DNA from: an uncultured bacterium
Lineage (GTDB): Bacteria; Cyanobacteriota; Vampirovibrionia; Gastranaerophilales; Gastranaerophilaceae
NCBI GenBank assembly: GCA_900551965.1
Contig: URYF01000020.1
Coordinates: 1-23,030, forward strand
DNA: 23,030 nucleotides
Reading direction: 5' to 3'
Shown: one piece after another, positions 7,223 to 16,100 of the stretch
Position numbering within the stretch: position 1 is the stretch's first letter
Layout of the letters: every line of letters begins with the position of its first letter
The notes under the pieces: model-generated
The model's database searches: none
Seen by the model: only the letters and a program-made list of their open reading frames with translations
Told to the model about the DNA's origin: nothing
Program-made: the position numbers and the translations under genes

Positions 7223-7526
7223 CAGTATTTCCTGCTATTTTATCTAAAAACTTTCTGGCTTTTGATTTAGATATATTATCAAAGAAAATATGTATAGAAC
7301 TTTCAACAGAATCTTGCATTTTCTTTATAGCATGAAAAACAATATCAACATCATATTTTTTACAAAATTCCATTGCTTTTGGATTTTCCTTAAGGGTATC
7401 AACCAACTGATTAGCCAATTCCGGGTATTTTTTATATAGCCCTTCACATTTTACACTTTTGATTGAGGTGAAATGTGGTTTTTGTGAATAATTGTTTGAG
7501 TATGAATTTACATTCTGAATCTGCAT
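7200..7526 (-). CDS. Hypothetical protein (108 aa)
   Basis: Not recognised. The start at 7526 is preferred over one 39 bases upstream because AGGAG lies seven bases before it, and the protein then begins MQIQNVNSYSNNYSQKPHFTS, an Asn/Ser/Tyr-rich unstructured N-terminus of a kind I associate with Gastranaerophilales proteins (recollection). The rest is helical and lysine-rich (KYPELANQLVDTLKENPKAMEFCKKYDVD...). No signal peptide or membrane segment. It is divergent from gatB and overlaps the next minus-strand ORF by 23 bases; see that entry for the possible frameshift. Confidence 0.6.
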   Translation of the reverse strand: MQIQNVNSYSNNYSQKPHFTSIKSVKCEGLYKKYPELANQLVDTLKENPKAMEFCKKYDVDIVFHAIKKMQDSVESSIHIFFDNISKSKARKFLDKIAGNTDDKVMGK

Positions 7527-7617
7527 TCGTATTCTCCTATCTTTTATGCTTTTAAATAAAAACACGTAAAAATTTTATTTGCTAGTTTTGTATTTATATT
7601 AGCAATATTTACCCCTT

Positions 7618-7626
7618 TGTGATAAT
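7618..7626 (+). promoter_or_regulatory. Candidate extended -10 promoter of gatB
   Basis: TGT followed by GATAAT (7621-7626) forms an extended -10 element 29 bases before the gatB ATG. No good -35 was seen. AAGGAG, the gatB ribosome binding site, lies near 7638-7643. Confidence 0.4.
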
Positions 7627-7654
7627 ATTAATACAAATAAGGAGATATAAATAA

Positions 7655-9103
7655 ATGGTTGATCAAGAATTAAGAGACAAGTATGAAGTTGTGATTGGGC
7701 TGGAGGTTCACGCTCAATTAAAAACAAAATCGAAAATATTTGCACCGGATAAAAACGAATTCGGACAGGAACCAAACAGTTTAACAAGTCCGATTACACT
7801 TGGTATGCCGGGTGTTTTGCCGGTTTTAAATAAAGAAGTTGTAAATATGGGTATCCTGACAGGTTTAGCCCTGAATTGTGAAATTCCATCTCGCTGCAAG
7901 TTTGACAGAAAACAATATTTCTATCCGGACCTTCCGAAAGGTTATCAGATTTCACAGTACGATGAACCTATTTGTGTAAACGGATATCTTGATATCAATG
8001 GAAAAAGAATCGGTATTACCCGAGCTCACTTAGAAGAAGATGCAGGTAAACTTGTTCACGCGGGTGCTGACGGGTTAGCAGGCTCAAGCTATTCTCTTGT
8101 AGATTTAAACAGAGCAGGTACTCCATTATTAGAAATCGTATCAGAACCGGATATGAGAAGTGCTGAGGAAGCAAGAAATTATATGGAAGAACTTAGAAAT
8201 ATCGTTCGATATATCGGAGTTTGTGACGGTAACTTAGAAGAAGGCTCAATGAGATGTGATGCGAATATCTCGATTATGCCTAAAGGTTCTAAAGAATTTG
8301 GTACAAGAGCTGAAATCAAGAACGTGAACTCTTTTTCAGCACTTCAAAGAGCTATTGAATACGAAATTGACAGACAAATTGATATTGTAGAAGAAGGCGG
8401 AAAAGTAGTTCAGGAAACAAGATTGTGGGATGATAACTCTCGAGAAACCCGTTCAATGAGAGGTAAAGAAGATGCTCATGATTACAGATACTTCCCTGAA
8501 CCGGATTTGATGCCTCTTGAAATTTCAAGACAATGGGTTCAAACAATTAAAGATGCAATGCCGGAACTTCCATCTCAAAAACGTGCAAGATACCAAAGCC
8601 TGGGCTTGAGTGAATACGATGCAACCGTTATTGTTGAGCAAATGGGGCTTGCTTTATTCTTTGACAAAGTTCTTGAATTAGGTGCTAATCCTAAGACTGC
8701 TGTAAACTTTATTATGGGTGAAATTGCAGCGTACCTAAAAGAAGATCATATTGAAATTACAGAAACCAAATTAACTCCGGAAAATCTGGCTGAATTGATT
8801 TCACTTATTGAAAAAGGAACAATTTCTAATAATATCGGTAAACAAATTATTATTGAAATGTTGAAAGATGGAACAAAAGCTTCTGCTATCGTTGAGAAAA
8901 AAGGTTTAAGCCAAATTTCTGATGAAGGAGCTATCAAAGAACTTGTTCAAAAAGTTGTTGATGCTCATCCGGCAGAAGTTGAAGCTTATAAAAACGGTAA
9001 AACAAACCTTCTTGGGTTCTTTGTCGGTCAAATAATGAAGGAAACCAAGGGCAGAGCTAATCCTAAAACAGTTAATGAGTTGTTAAGAGGAATTATCGGA
9101 TAA
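7655..9103 (+). CDS. gatB: Asp/Glu-tRNA amidotransferase subunit B
   Basis: Full-length GatB (482 residues), the kinase/tRNA-binding subunit of GatCAB. The complex converts misacylated Glu-tRNA(Gln) (and Asp-tRNA(Asn)) to the amide form in the cytoplasm, using ATP and ammonia channelled from GatA. Hallmarks: YEVVIGLEVHAQLKTKSKIF (10-29), KFDRKQYFYPDLPKGYQISQYD (82-103), RAHLEEDAGKL (123-133), DLNRAGTPLLEIVSEPDM near 150-167, GSMRCDANIS, EIKNVNS, and a helical YqeY-like C-terminal tail from about 340 ending in KETKGRANPKTVNELLRGII. A strong AAGGAG precedes the ATG. gatA and gatC are not adjacent, so gatB is a single-gene unit here, with a terminator 12 bases after its stop. Confidence 0.98.
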   Translation: MVDQELRDKYEVVIGLEVHAQLKTKSKIFAPDKNEFGQEPNSLTSPITLGMPGVLPVLNKEVVNMGILTGLALNCEIPSRCKFDRKQYFYPDLPKGYQISQYDEPICVNGYLDINGKRIGITRAHLEEDAGKLVHAGADGLAGSSYSLVDLNRAGTPLLEIVSEPDMRSAEEARNYMEELRNIVRYIGVCDGNLEEGSMRCDANISIMPKGSKEFGTRAEIKNVNSFSALQRAIEYEIDRQIDIVEEGGKVVQETRLWDDNSRETRSMRGKEDAHDYRYFPEPDLMPLEISRQWVQTIKDAMPELPSQKRARYQSLGLSEYDATVIVEQMGLALFFDKVLELGANPKTAVNFIMGEIAAYLKEDHIEITETKLTPENLAELISLIEKGTISNNIGKQIIIEMLKDGTKASAIVEKKGLSQISDEGAIKELVQKVVDAHPAEVEAYKNGKTNLLGFFVGQIMKETKGRANPKTVNELLRGIIG

Positions 9104-9114
9104 TAAAATATGGT

Positions 9115-9147
9115 AAAGGTCATAGTTTTTTTGCTATGACCTTTTTT
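9115..9147 (+). terminator. Intrinsic terminator of gatB
   Basis: A perfect stem AAAGGTCATAG (9115-9125) / CTATGACCTTT (9134-9144) with a T-rich loop, followed by more T residues to 9147, directly after the gatB stop. Confidence 0.9.
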
Positions 9148-9173
9148 GTGATTATGTAAGGGGAATGAAATAA

Positions 9174-10238
9174 ATGCAGTTTAATTTTAAGAAGAAGAAA
9201 TCTTGCATGGAATCTGAGATATATGAGCAAAGCGGCATAACTCAAATTATTTTAGATGCATATTTAGGTAAGAATGGCGAAATAAATATTGATGTACCAA
9301 AAGATATTAATAGAATTATAATTGTTGCTAGTGGTTCGTCATATCATTGTGCCAGATATGCAGCAGATCTTTTTGGTTCGATTCCTAAAATTGAAGCTTG
9401 TGCAGTTTATTCAAGTGAATTCCTTTTAGAAGATACTATAGCTCACGCTGATGGTATTTTATATATTTTTATAACCCAATCGGGTGAAACATCTGATACA
9501 AACCGCGCATTGGAAAAAGCTAAAGAATTTGGTGTTAAAACTCTTTGTATTACAAATAAAGAAAATTCCACAATCTGGAATGCTTCTGACTACCAAATAG
9601 CTTGTCATGCCGGCGAAGAAAAAAGTATTGCGGCAACTAAATCATTTATTTCGCAGCTATTATGTTCAACACTTTTGGCGCTTAAATTTGCCCAGGATAA
9701 AGGTATTGATATATATGATTATATTCTTGATTTAAAAACTATTCCGTCGTTTGTATCAACAACTCTTGAAATGCAGCCAAAGATAAAACAATTGGCTAGA
9801 TTTTTAGCTAAGTATAAGCATATTATAATAACCGCGGATGGACATTCTTATGCATTGGCGAAAGAAGCGGCATTAAAAATAAAAGAAACCTCTTATTTAA
9901 ATACAACATCAGCTATTCTTGGGGAATTTATGCATGGTCATGTTGCTGTATTGAATAATAGAAGTTCGGTTTTAATCTATATTTTAAATGATAATTTGAC
10001 TTATACGGCATCAAAAAATCTTGAAAAGATAAAAGAAGATTATAATCCGCCAATATTTGTAATCGGTAACCGGACTAACCATGTTAAATCGACTTATAAT
10101 CTAAATATTGATTGTGAAAAACCTATGGTTAAAACATTTTGCATTGCTGTTATGATTCAGCTTCTGGCTCTTGAAACAGCTTTAAAACTTCATAGAGATG
10201 TTGATAAACCGCACGGATTAAATAAAGTTGTAAAATAG
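9174..10238 (+). CDS. SIS-domain sugar-phosphate isomerase/deaminase (GlmS isomerase-like)
   Basis: A 354-residue protein with two SIS domains, corresponding to the isomerase half of glucosamine-6-phosphate synthase (GlmS) without the N-terminal glutaminase. Seen: MESEIYEQ (12-19, like GlmS MxKEIxEQ), VASGSSYHCA (51-60) and TQSGETSDT (101-109) for phosphate binding, EKSIAATKSF (149-158), KEAALKIKETSY (230-241), EFMHGH (251-256), and the C-terminal DVDKPHGLNKVVK matching the GlmS tail with its active-site lysine. Without glutaminase it probably acts as an amino-sugar-phosphate deaminase/isomerase (NagB-II, AgaS or FrlB-like); the substrate cannot be told. AGGGGA near 9158 supports the first ATG; an in-frame ATG at 9207 also exists. 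Monocistronic, flanked by terminators. Confidence 0.9.
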   Translation: MQFNFKKKKSCMESEIYEQSGITQIILDAYLGKNGEINIDVPKDINRIIIVASGSSYHCARYAADLFGSIPKIEACAVYSSEFLLEDTIAHADGILYIFITQSGETSDTNRALEKAKEFGVKTLCITNKENSTIWNASDYQIACHAGEEKSIAATKSFISQLLCSTLLALKFAQDKGIDIYDYILDLKTIPSFVSTTLEMQPKIKQLARFLAKYKHIIITADGHSYALAKEAALKIKETSYLNTTSAILGEFMHGHVAVLNNRSSVLIYILNDNLTYTASKNLEKIKEDYNPPIFVIGNRTNHVKSTYNLNIDCEKPMVKTFCIAVMIQLLALETALKLHRDVDKPHGLNKVVK

Positions 10239-10309
10239 GGGTAATTTTTGTTACCAACTATAGTTTTACTGGTGGAGAAGTTCTGCAATAACAGTAATAA
10301 ATTTATAAA

Positions 10310-10337
10310 AAAAGACCTCTCAAGCGAGAGGTCTTTT
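10310..10337. terminator. Bidirectional terminator between the SIS gene and gap
   Basis: A perfect 12-bp stem AAAAGACCTCTC (10310-10321) / GAGAGGTCTTTT (10326-10337) with a 4-base AAGC loop. T runs occur on both strands, the longer on the minus strand, so it serves the converging SIS (+) and gap (-) transcripts. Confidence 0.92.
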
Positions 10338-10360
10338 CAAGTCTTTTTCTAAATTAGAAA

Positions 10361-11371
10361 TTATAATTTAGAAGCAACCAATTTTGTAGTTTCAGCAAGT
10401 CTTGTTGAATAACCCATTTCGTTATCGTACCAAGAAATAACTTTAACCATGTTGTCGCCCATAACTTTTGTCAACAATGAGTCAACAGTTGAAGATTGAG
10501 CTGTACCAACATAGTCTGAAGAAACTAACGGTTCTTCTGAGTAGCATAAAACGTGTCCGTCAGCAGCTGCTTTTAATGCTGCGTTAACTTCTTCAGCAGT
10601 AACTGTTTTTTCAGTTTCGAAAACAACGTCAACTAAAGAAACGTCCGGAGTAGGAACACGCATAGCAAAACCATCCAATTTTCCTTTTAATTCAGGTAAA
10701 ACTAAAGCAACAGCTTTTGCGGCACCTGTAGTTGTAGGAACGATGTTTAAAGCACCAGCTCTGGCACGGCGAGGGTCTTTGTGACCAGCATCTAAAATTC
10801 TTTGGTCGCCGGTGTAAGAGTGAACAGTTGTCATCAAACCTTTAACGATACCGAATTTTTCTTTGATAACTTTAGCTACAGGAGCTAAGCAGTTAGTTGT
10901 ACAAGATGCCATTGAAATAACGTGGTGTTTAGCAGGATCGTATTCATTTTCGTTAACACCTAAAACGATAGTTTTGTCTTCGTTTTTAGCAGGAGCTGAA
11001 ATGATAACTTTTTTAGCACCGGCATCGATATGAGCATGAGCTTTAGTTGCATCTGTGTAGAAACCTGTTGATTCAATAACAACTTCAACACCTAGATCTT
11101 TCCAAGGAAGAGCTGCAGGATCTTTTTCTGCGTAGAATTTGATTTTGTGACCGTTGATGATAAGACCGTCTTCAGCAACTTCAACAGTACCATCAAATTT
11201 GCCCATAACTGAGTCATATTTGAAAACGTGTGCAGCATTAGCAGGTGTTAAACCTGGGTCGTTAATAGCAACGTAATCTAATTCTTCAAAAATACCTTCT
11301 CTGATAGCTGCTCTAAGAGTATTTCTACCAATTCTTCCAAAGCCGTTAATGGCTACTTTTACTTTTGACAT
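10361..11371 (-). CDS. gap: Type I glyceraldehyde-3-phosphate dehydrogenase
   Basis: Full-length GAPDH (336 residues), the glycolytic enzyme oxidising glyceraldehyde-3-phosphate to 1,3-bisphosphoglycerate in the cytoplasm. Visible: the Rossmann motif NGFGRIGR (9-16), AINDPG (35-40) with the Asp usually associated with NAD preference, the catalytic loop SCTTNCLAP with C157, the base H184 in TVHSYTGDQ, the arginine-rich substrate loop DPRRARAGALNIVPTTTGAAKA, and the C-terminal WYDNEMGYSTR. AAGGAG lies 8 bases before the ATG. The codon choice is more regular than in its neighbours, as expected for a highly expressed gene. A strong promoter and a palindrome lie upstream. Confidence 0.98.
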   Translation of the reverse strand: MSKVKVAINGFGRIGRNTLRAAIREGIFEELDYVAINDPGLTPANAAHVFKYDSVMGKFDGTVEVAEDGLIINGHKIKFYAEKDPAALPWKDLGVEVVIESTGFYTDATKAHAHIDAGAKKVIISAPAKNEDKTIVLGVNENEYDPAKHHVISMASCTTNCLAPVAKVIKEKFGIVKGLMTTVHSYTGDQRILDAGHKDPRRARAGALNIVPTTTGAAKAVALVLPELKGKLDGFAMRVPTPDVSLVDVVFETEKTVTAEEVNAALKAAADGHVLCYSEEPLVSSDYVGTAQSSTVDSLLTKVMGDNMVKVISWYDNEMGYSTRLAETTKLVASKL

Positions 11372-11416
11372 AATTTTTACTCCTTCTTACTCATTAGTAA
11401 AATTTTTACATGTACT

Positions 11417-11445
11417 TTTATATCACTAACAAAAAAACTAATCAA
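11417..11445 (-). promoter_or_regulatory. gap promoter (consensus spacing, extended -10)
   Basis: On the minus strand, TTGATT (-35, 11440-11445) is followed after 17 bases by TATAAA (-10, 11417-11422). A TGA triplet directly before the -10 makes it an extended -10. Transcription would start about 40 bases before the gap ATG. Confidence 0.75.
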
Positions 11446-11455
11446 GGGGGTGGAT

Positions 11456-11467
11456 ACAACCGGTTGT
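11456..11467. promoter_or_regulatory. 12-bp palindrome upstream of the gap promoter
   Basis: ACAACCGGTTGT is an exact palindrome lying 10 bases upstream of the -35 box of gap, where an activator or co-regulator would bind. The element is seen; its role is inferred. Confidence 0.45.
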
Positions 11468-11530
11468 TGGCTAAAAAACTTTACTAGTGCCCTTTTACAT
11501 CAAAAGATTAAGAAATAGTTAAGGTTTAAG

Positions 11531-11860
11531 TTATTTGTTATTTTCGAAAAAATTTTTATAATTTTCCTTACCAAAGATTCGTATTCGAATTTCCTTTAGT
11601 TGTGAATCATATTTTTCTGTAGGTAAGTTTATTTTTTTTGCTAATTGTTTCATTGATAAAATTTGTCCGATTTCAATTTCCCCAATTCTAGGCAATGTTA
11701 AATCATAACCTTTTTTAACAGCTTTTTCTAAAAATTCGTCATGCGCTTTTTCCAGTAACTTTATTTGCTGTATTACATAATTGTCAATCGGCATATTATT
11801 TTTTTTAGCTTGTTCTATTTTTAATTGATATTCTAAAAATTTCTTTTCGGATTCTGACAT
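11531..11860 (-). CDS. Hypothetical small helical protein (109 aa)
   Basis: Not recognised. It begins MSESEKKFLEYQLKIEQAKKNN; the ATG at 11860 has an ideal GGAGG eight bases upstream, which rules out the TTG start five codons earlier. It is soluble, highly charged and mostly helical. LSMKQLAKKINLPTEKYDSQLKEIR near residues 69-93 could be a helix-turn-helix-like or protein-binding region. It lies directly downstream of the decayed calpain-like protease module, in the position where an immunity protein or partner of a polymorphic toxin is often encoded, but nothing in its sequence proves this. It has its own promoter overlapping the end of the pseudogene. Confidence 0.7.
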   Translation of the reverse strand: MSESEKKFLEYQLKIEQAKKNNMPIDNYVIQQIKLLEKAHDEFLEKAVKKGYDLTLPRIGEIEIGQILSMKQLAKKINLPTEKYDSQLKEIRIRIFGKENYKNFFENNK

Positions 11861-11893
11861 TAAATAAACCTCCAAGCCTATTCTTTATACTAT

Positions 11894-11922
11894 ATTATAC
11901 AACTAAATTACTATTTTCCCAA
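11894..11922 (-). promoter_or_regulatory. Candidate promoter of the 109-aa gene
   Basis: On the minus strand, TTGGGA (11917-11922) and a perfect TATAAT (11894-11899) are 17 bases apart, starting transcription about 30 bases before the ATG at 11860. Confidence 0.55.
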
Positions 11923-13120
11923 ATTTATCATATTCATTTTCTAAATTTATACCTTGTGTGCTTGAAAAATGTATGCAATCAAAATATTGTGAAAATTTAT
12001 TTGATGGTATTTCAATGGCAACACCTGTATTCCAAGGGTTTGATATGTAAAAAACATCTTTTTCTGCATTATAACCTTTTAGAGAATATGCATGAGTTGA
12101 ATATACATTATAATCATTATCAATCATGTTTGCTTTAATAACCTGTCCGTTAGTAAATTTAATTTCTTTTGCTGAGTTAGGGAATTTAATATATATATCA
12201 TTTCCATCCTGGCGAATAATTGGTAAATAGCAGTTCTTCCATCTGGTTTATCCATCATATTATCTAAAGCAGAAACAAGCCAGCAATCTGAAAGTTGTCC
12301 TTGTTCAAAAAATGCTGTTGTTGATGGAAACAATTCTTCAAATTTTTCTTTTGTCATATTTATGCTAACAGGTTTACCATTATCATTAACGTATAATTTT
12401 CCGTTCACTTCACAAACATTACCTTTTTCTACATATTTTGAAATATTTGAAATGTCAGCATCTTTAGGTAAAGATAAAACATTTGTTTCACCATTTTTTA
12501 GTCTTTTTATGCCATTTAGAAATTTATTTGTAAATACAGAATTTGTATTAACAAAATCAAACATATTCATTGGCAGCTTACCTTCTTTAACTAGGTCAAG
12601 AGCTCCACTTTCAACCAACTTGTTAAATCTTTTCGGATTTGTTTGTTGTAGATCAAATAACTTTTGAGGTAGTGTTTTTTGAGACAAAACCATATGTTTA
12701 TTACTAGAAATTTTATTATTATTCAATTGATTTCTTAAATAATTTGAATAAGATGTATCGTCTAACCCATATTGAGATAAGAAAGAATTCATATCAGCTT
12801 TAGATCTAATATCGTTGGCGGATATCACTCTTGAAGGGTTTGAAGCAGCATTATTAACTTTTTTCTGTAAATGAATTTTCCCGGTATGAGAATTGTGAGA
12901 AATTATATATGTATCACCATATTTATCAGTGATAATTTTTCTATGGTAATTCATGAACCGGTGTATTGGCTGGATTTCTACGAATAATTTCAATCCCTGA
13001 ATTATTATTATTACCTAAAGTAGCTCCTTTTAGATTTTTTAATTCAGGAGTAGTGGCGGCCGGAGTTTCTATTTTTGGTCCATTCAAATCAGTTCCATCT
13101 ACAACACTTGTTATAGGTTT
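11903..13120 (-). pseudogene. Decayed calpain-like (papain-fold) cysteine protease module
   Basis: Coding similarity runs through three frames. Directly after the TAG of the giant gene (13121-13123) the same frame stays open for 59 codons (KPITSVVDGTDLNGPK... to NTPVHELP). It hits a stop at 12941-12943, but a shift there continues cleanly as RKIITDKYGDTYIISHN. That frame carries QGQLSDCWLVSALDNMM, the calpain/C2-type cysteine motif (Cys codon 12283-12285). A second shift near 12213-12219 continues as RQDGNDIYIKF... to STHAYSLKGY (His codon 12092-12094) and YISNPWN (Asn codon 12038-12040), ending at 11903. The complete Cys-His-Asn signature is thus present but broken up. Cys-His spacing (about 64 residues) is far below that of calpains (about 157), suggesting an added internal deletion. 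Confidence 0.8.
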
Positions 13121-16100
13121 CTATTCTGCAAAGCTGCTTCTTTGGAATACAATTGGGATCTTTTTATCTTGAGCATATTTTAGCAAATCAGCACTTAATA
13201 TTTGGTCGATAGAACTTGTGCCATTATCGCGAACATAGATAGCTTTAATTTCCGGATTATATATATTAACTTCGTTAAAACCTTTTTTAAAGTTTTTACC
13301 ATTAATTTGAGCTCTCATTGTCAACAAATCGCTTGAACTTTGCGAAAGAGCATTTTGAACATCTTCGGTTGTAAATACTTTTCCGTTAACCGTGATTTTA
13401 CCATCAGGAAACATCTTATTAAAATTATAAGAGGTCATTTTTTTATCTTTAAACATTGTAGTTAATGCGGTATAATCCTCGACAGAAACTTCAACTCCAT
13501 TTGATTTCATGTTCTCAATAAATCGTTCTCTTATAAATAATCCGTTTTCCAAGGATTCACTTTTCCCGAGTTTGACAGAAGAAAAAGATTTCCGACCTTT
13601 ACCAAATCCGGTTCCTGCGGCATAGTTTGAGGCATAGCTTACTGAGCCTTGATCGTAATCTAAAACTATACCAAACTGCATATCTCCATATAAATGGTTT
13701 GTACCATCAGTCATACTGGCTGATAGGTTCAATTCACCTCGAGTGTTCATCATTCTGCCAATAGTTTGTCGTGGAGCTTTATTAAAATCATCGTTCATAT
13801 GAACCGTTAATCGTAAATCTTCTAAAGTTGTACCTGCATCAAATCCGTATTGTTCCAGATTTGCCAAAACCTTATCATCTGTTAAATCAATAACTTTGAC
13901 GTTGAAAGTACTTCCATCTTTAATAACTTGCATTTCGGGTATTTTGTTTGGGTTAACAATATGGGATTGCTGAATTATCATATGTCCTTGAGCAGAAGCT
14001 GTCTGCACTACGTCTTTAACTTGTGATATGGCAGTTTTATCAAGTTTTTTAGTTACATCGTTTAGTATGTTAAAGACGTCAATGTCTCCTTTATGGTAAA
14101 GTGCTGCAGCAGCATTTAGATTTTCGCCTTGCAAAACATATTCGATATCTTCAATTCTTCGTTTTGTTTGTACCGGAATTTTATATTTACTATATAAGTC
14201 GTCAGGGTTTATAATATTTCCGCCTTTAAGTATTGATAGTTTAGCCATTGTTTTATTTAAATCGCTTAATTTTTCATAATCAGGATGGTTCATAAGCGTT
14301 TGCAGCTTAGTTATAAACTGTCCTTTTTTAGGATAGTTTTTTATTGCAGGAAATTCAGCAACTAACATATCCGTATAATTTTTTATAACATCCGGATTTG
14401 TTAAATCTGCAGATTTTAAAGCTTGTTCAGCAGCATTTGTATTAGACATTATTCCTGTAGCAAAAGTTGCATTATCCGGAAGTTTTCCTGGCTCAGGTTT
14501 AACTTTTGTACTTTGACTTTGAACTTGTTCTGTTTCAATATTTTCTGCGGGAGTTTTTGTTGTCGATACTTGTGCTGATTCGGGAGTTGGCGTTGGTTTT
14601 GGTGCCGGTGTAGGCTCAGACACCGGGTTTGGCGTTGGTTTTGGTGCCGGTGCAGGATCAGGCGCTGGGGTCTGTGTCGGTTTTGTTCCGGGTACATCAG
14701 CTTTGCCCAGTTGTTTCAATGAAACTAAATTACCTGCTGCAGAGAATACTGCCTGGAATGCTACACCTTCTAATGTGATAGTACCTGTCTGCATATATTC
14801 GGCAGCCGCGCCTGTTGCTGCATCTCCTGCTGCCATCATTGCTAATCTTCCACCGGCTTGAACAAATGAATTTGCACTTTTGAACATGGCTGCAAATTTG
14901 CCAACCTGACCACCGACAAATACAGAAGCTCCGTCAATGGTTGCATTTTTAAGGATATTTGTAATTTCGCCTTCTTTAAGACCTACATCAGATGATACTC
15001 TGTCAGTCAAATCTACGGTTGTAGACAATGTGGCAGTTGCAACACTTACTGTAACTAATGCTGCCAATCCGGTTCCGCCTGTTGCAATACCTATGGCAAT
15101 AGCTCCGACTGCTTTAACTGCCATATTAACCGCAGCTCCGCCTTGTTGTTGTGATGAAATGTAGTCATTTACCCTGAACGCTATATCATTCTTATTGCCA
15201 AATACCGCAGAACCTGCATTTTTAAGCTGCTTCTCCATATTTGTTAAAGAACGTCCATGTGTATATTTATTTAATTCCGAATCAATTGCGTTATATGTAT
15301 TGGTAATAACAGTTTTTAACGCTTGTTGCTTTTGAGCGTCAGTTGCTTTATTAATGTCAATACCTTGTTTCTTCAATTGTGTTGCAATAGCCGTGTCTAC
15401 AGCGTTGTTTGCATTAATATTCTGCCCTTCGCTTTGTGCTATTTGAGTTAAATATGAACCGTATTTGTTACGCATTGCTGCATAGTTTTCCTGTCCGTTC
15501 ATACAGCTTCCAAACTCGGCTTTAAATCCGTCTTTTTGCATTGTTAAACCTTGTGCCATTGCAAAATTGGATTGTAATCTGTTATAACCTTTCATTAATT
15601 TAGGGTCATAATCAACTCCGAAAATTTCTTTAAACTTGGTTTTAAAACCTGCTTCTCCTCTGTTTTTTTCAGCTTGTTGAAGTTGATTTATGTAACCTTT
15701 ATATTTATTTAAATCAGCTTTTACATTTTCGTCAAGATTATTTGAGCCGACACACCATTTCAAACCTTCGTATAAATCAGCGCACCAACCGTCTTCTGCT
15801 AATTGAGCATTTAAAGCGGATGTATTTTCCGAAACTTGGGTACTCATTAAACCTAAAGTTTCATTAATGCCTGTGTCGTTCATTTGACTTTTTTCTTCAT
15901 GAGTTAATGCTTCGGCAGCATCAATGGTTCCGATTAAGTTATTTACTAAACCGTCCAATTTAGAAGTTTGACAATAGCCGATACCTAATGACCAGTATGA
16001 GTCTAATTCTTTCTTACAGGCTTCTATCGCTTGTTTTTGTCTTTCATCGCTTACATTTGCAGATTCTGCACGTTTTATCAATGAGTTGATAATTTTATCA

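Noticed and set aside
12362..12667. Plus-strand ORF of 101 codons with hydrophobic character
   Set aside because: Antisense to the protease remnant; lacks a start signal and similarity.
14449..14697. Minus-strand ORF rich in Arg, His and Gln (82 codons)
   Set aside because: It is a frame-shifted reading of the proline-rich linker in the giant gene; repetitive codons keep the alternative frame open.
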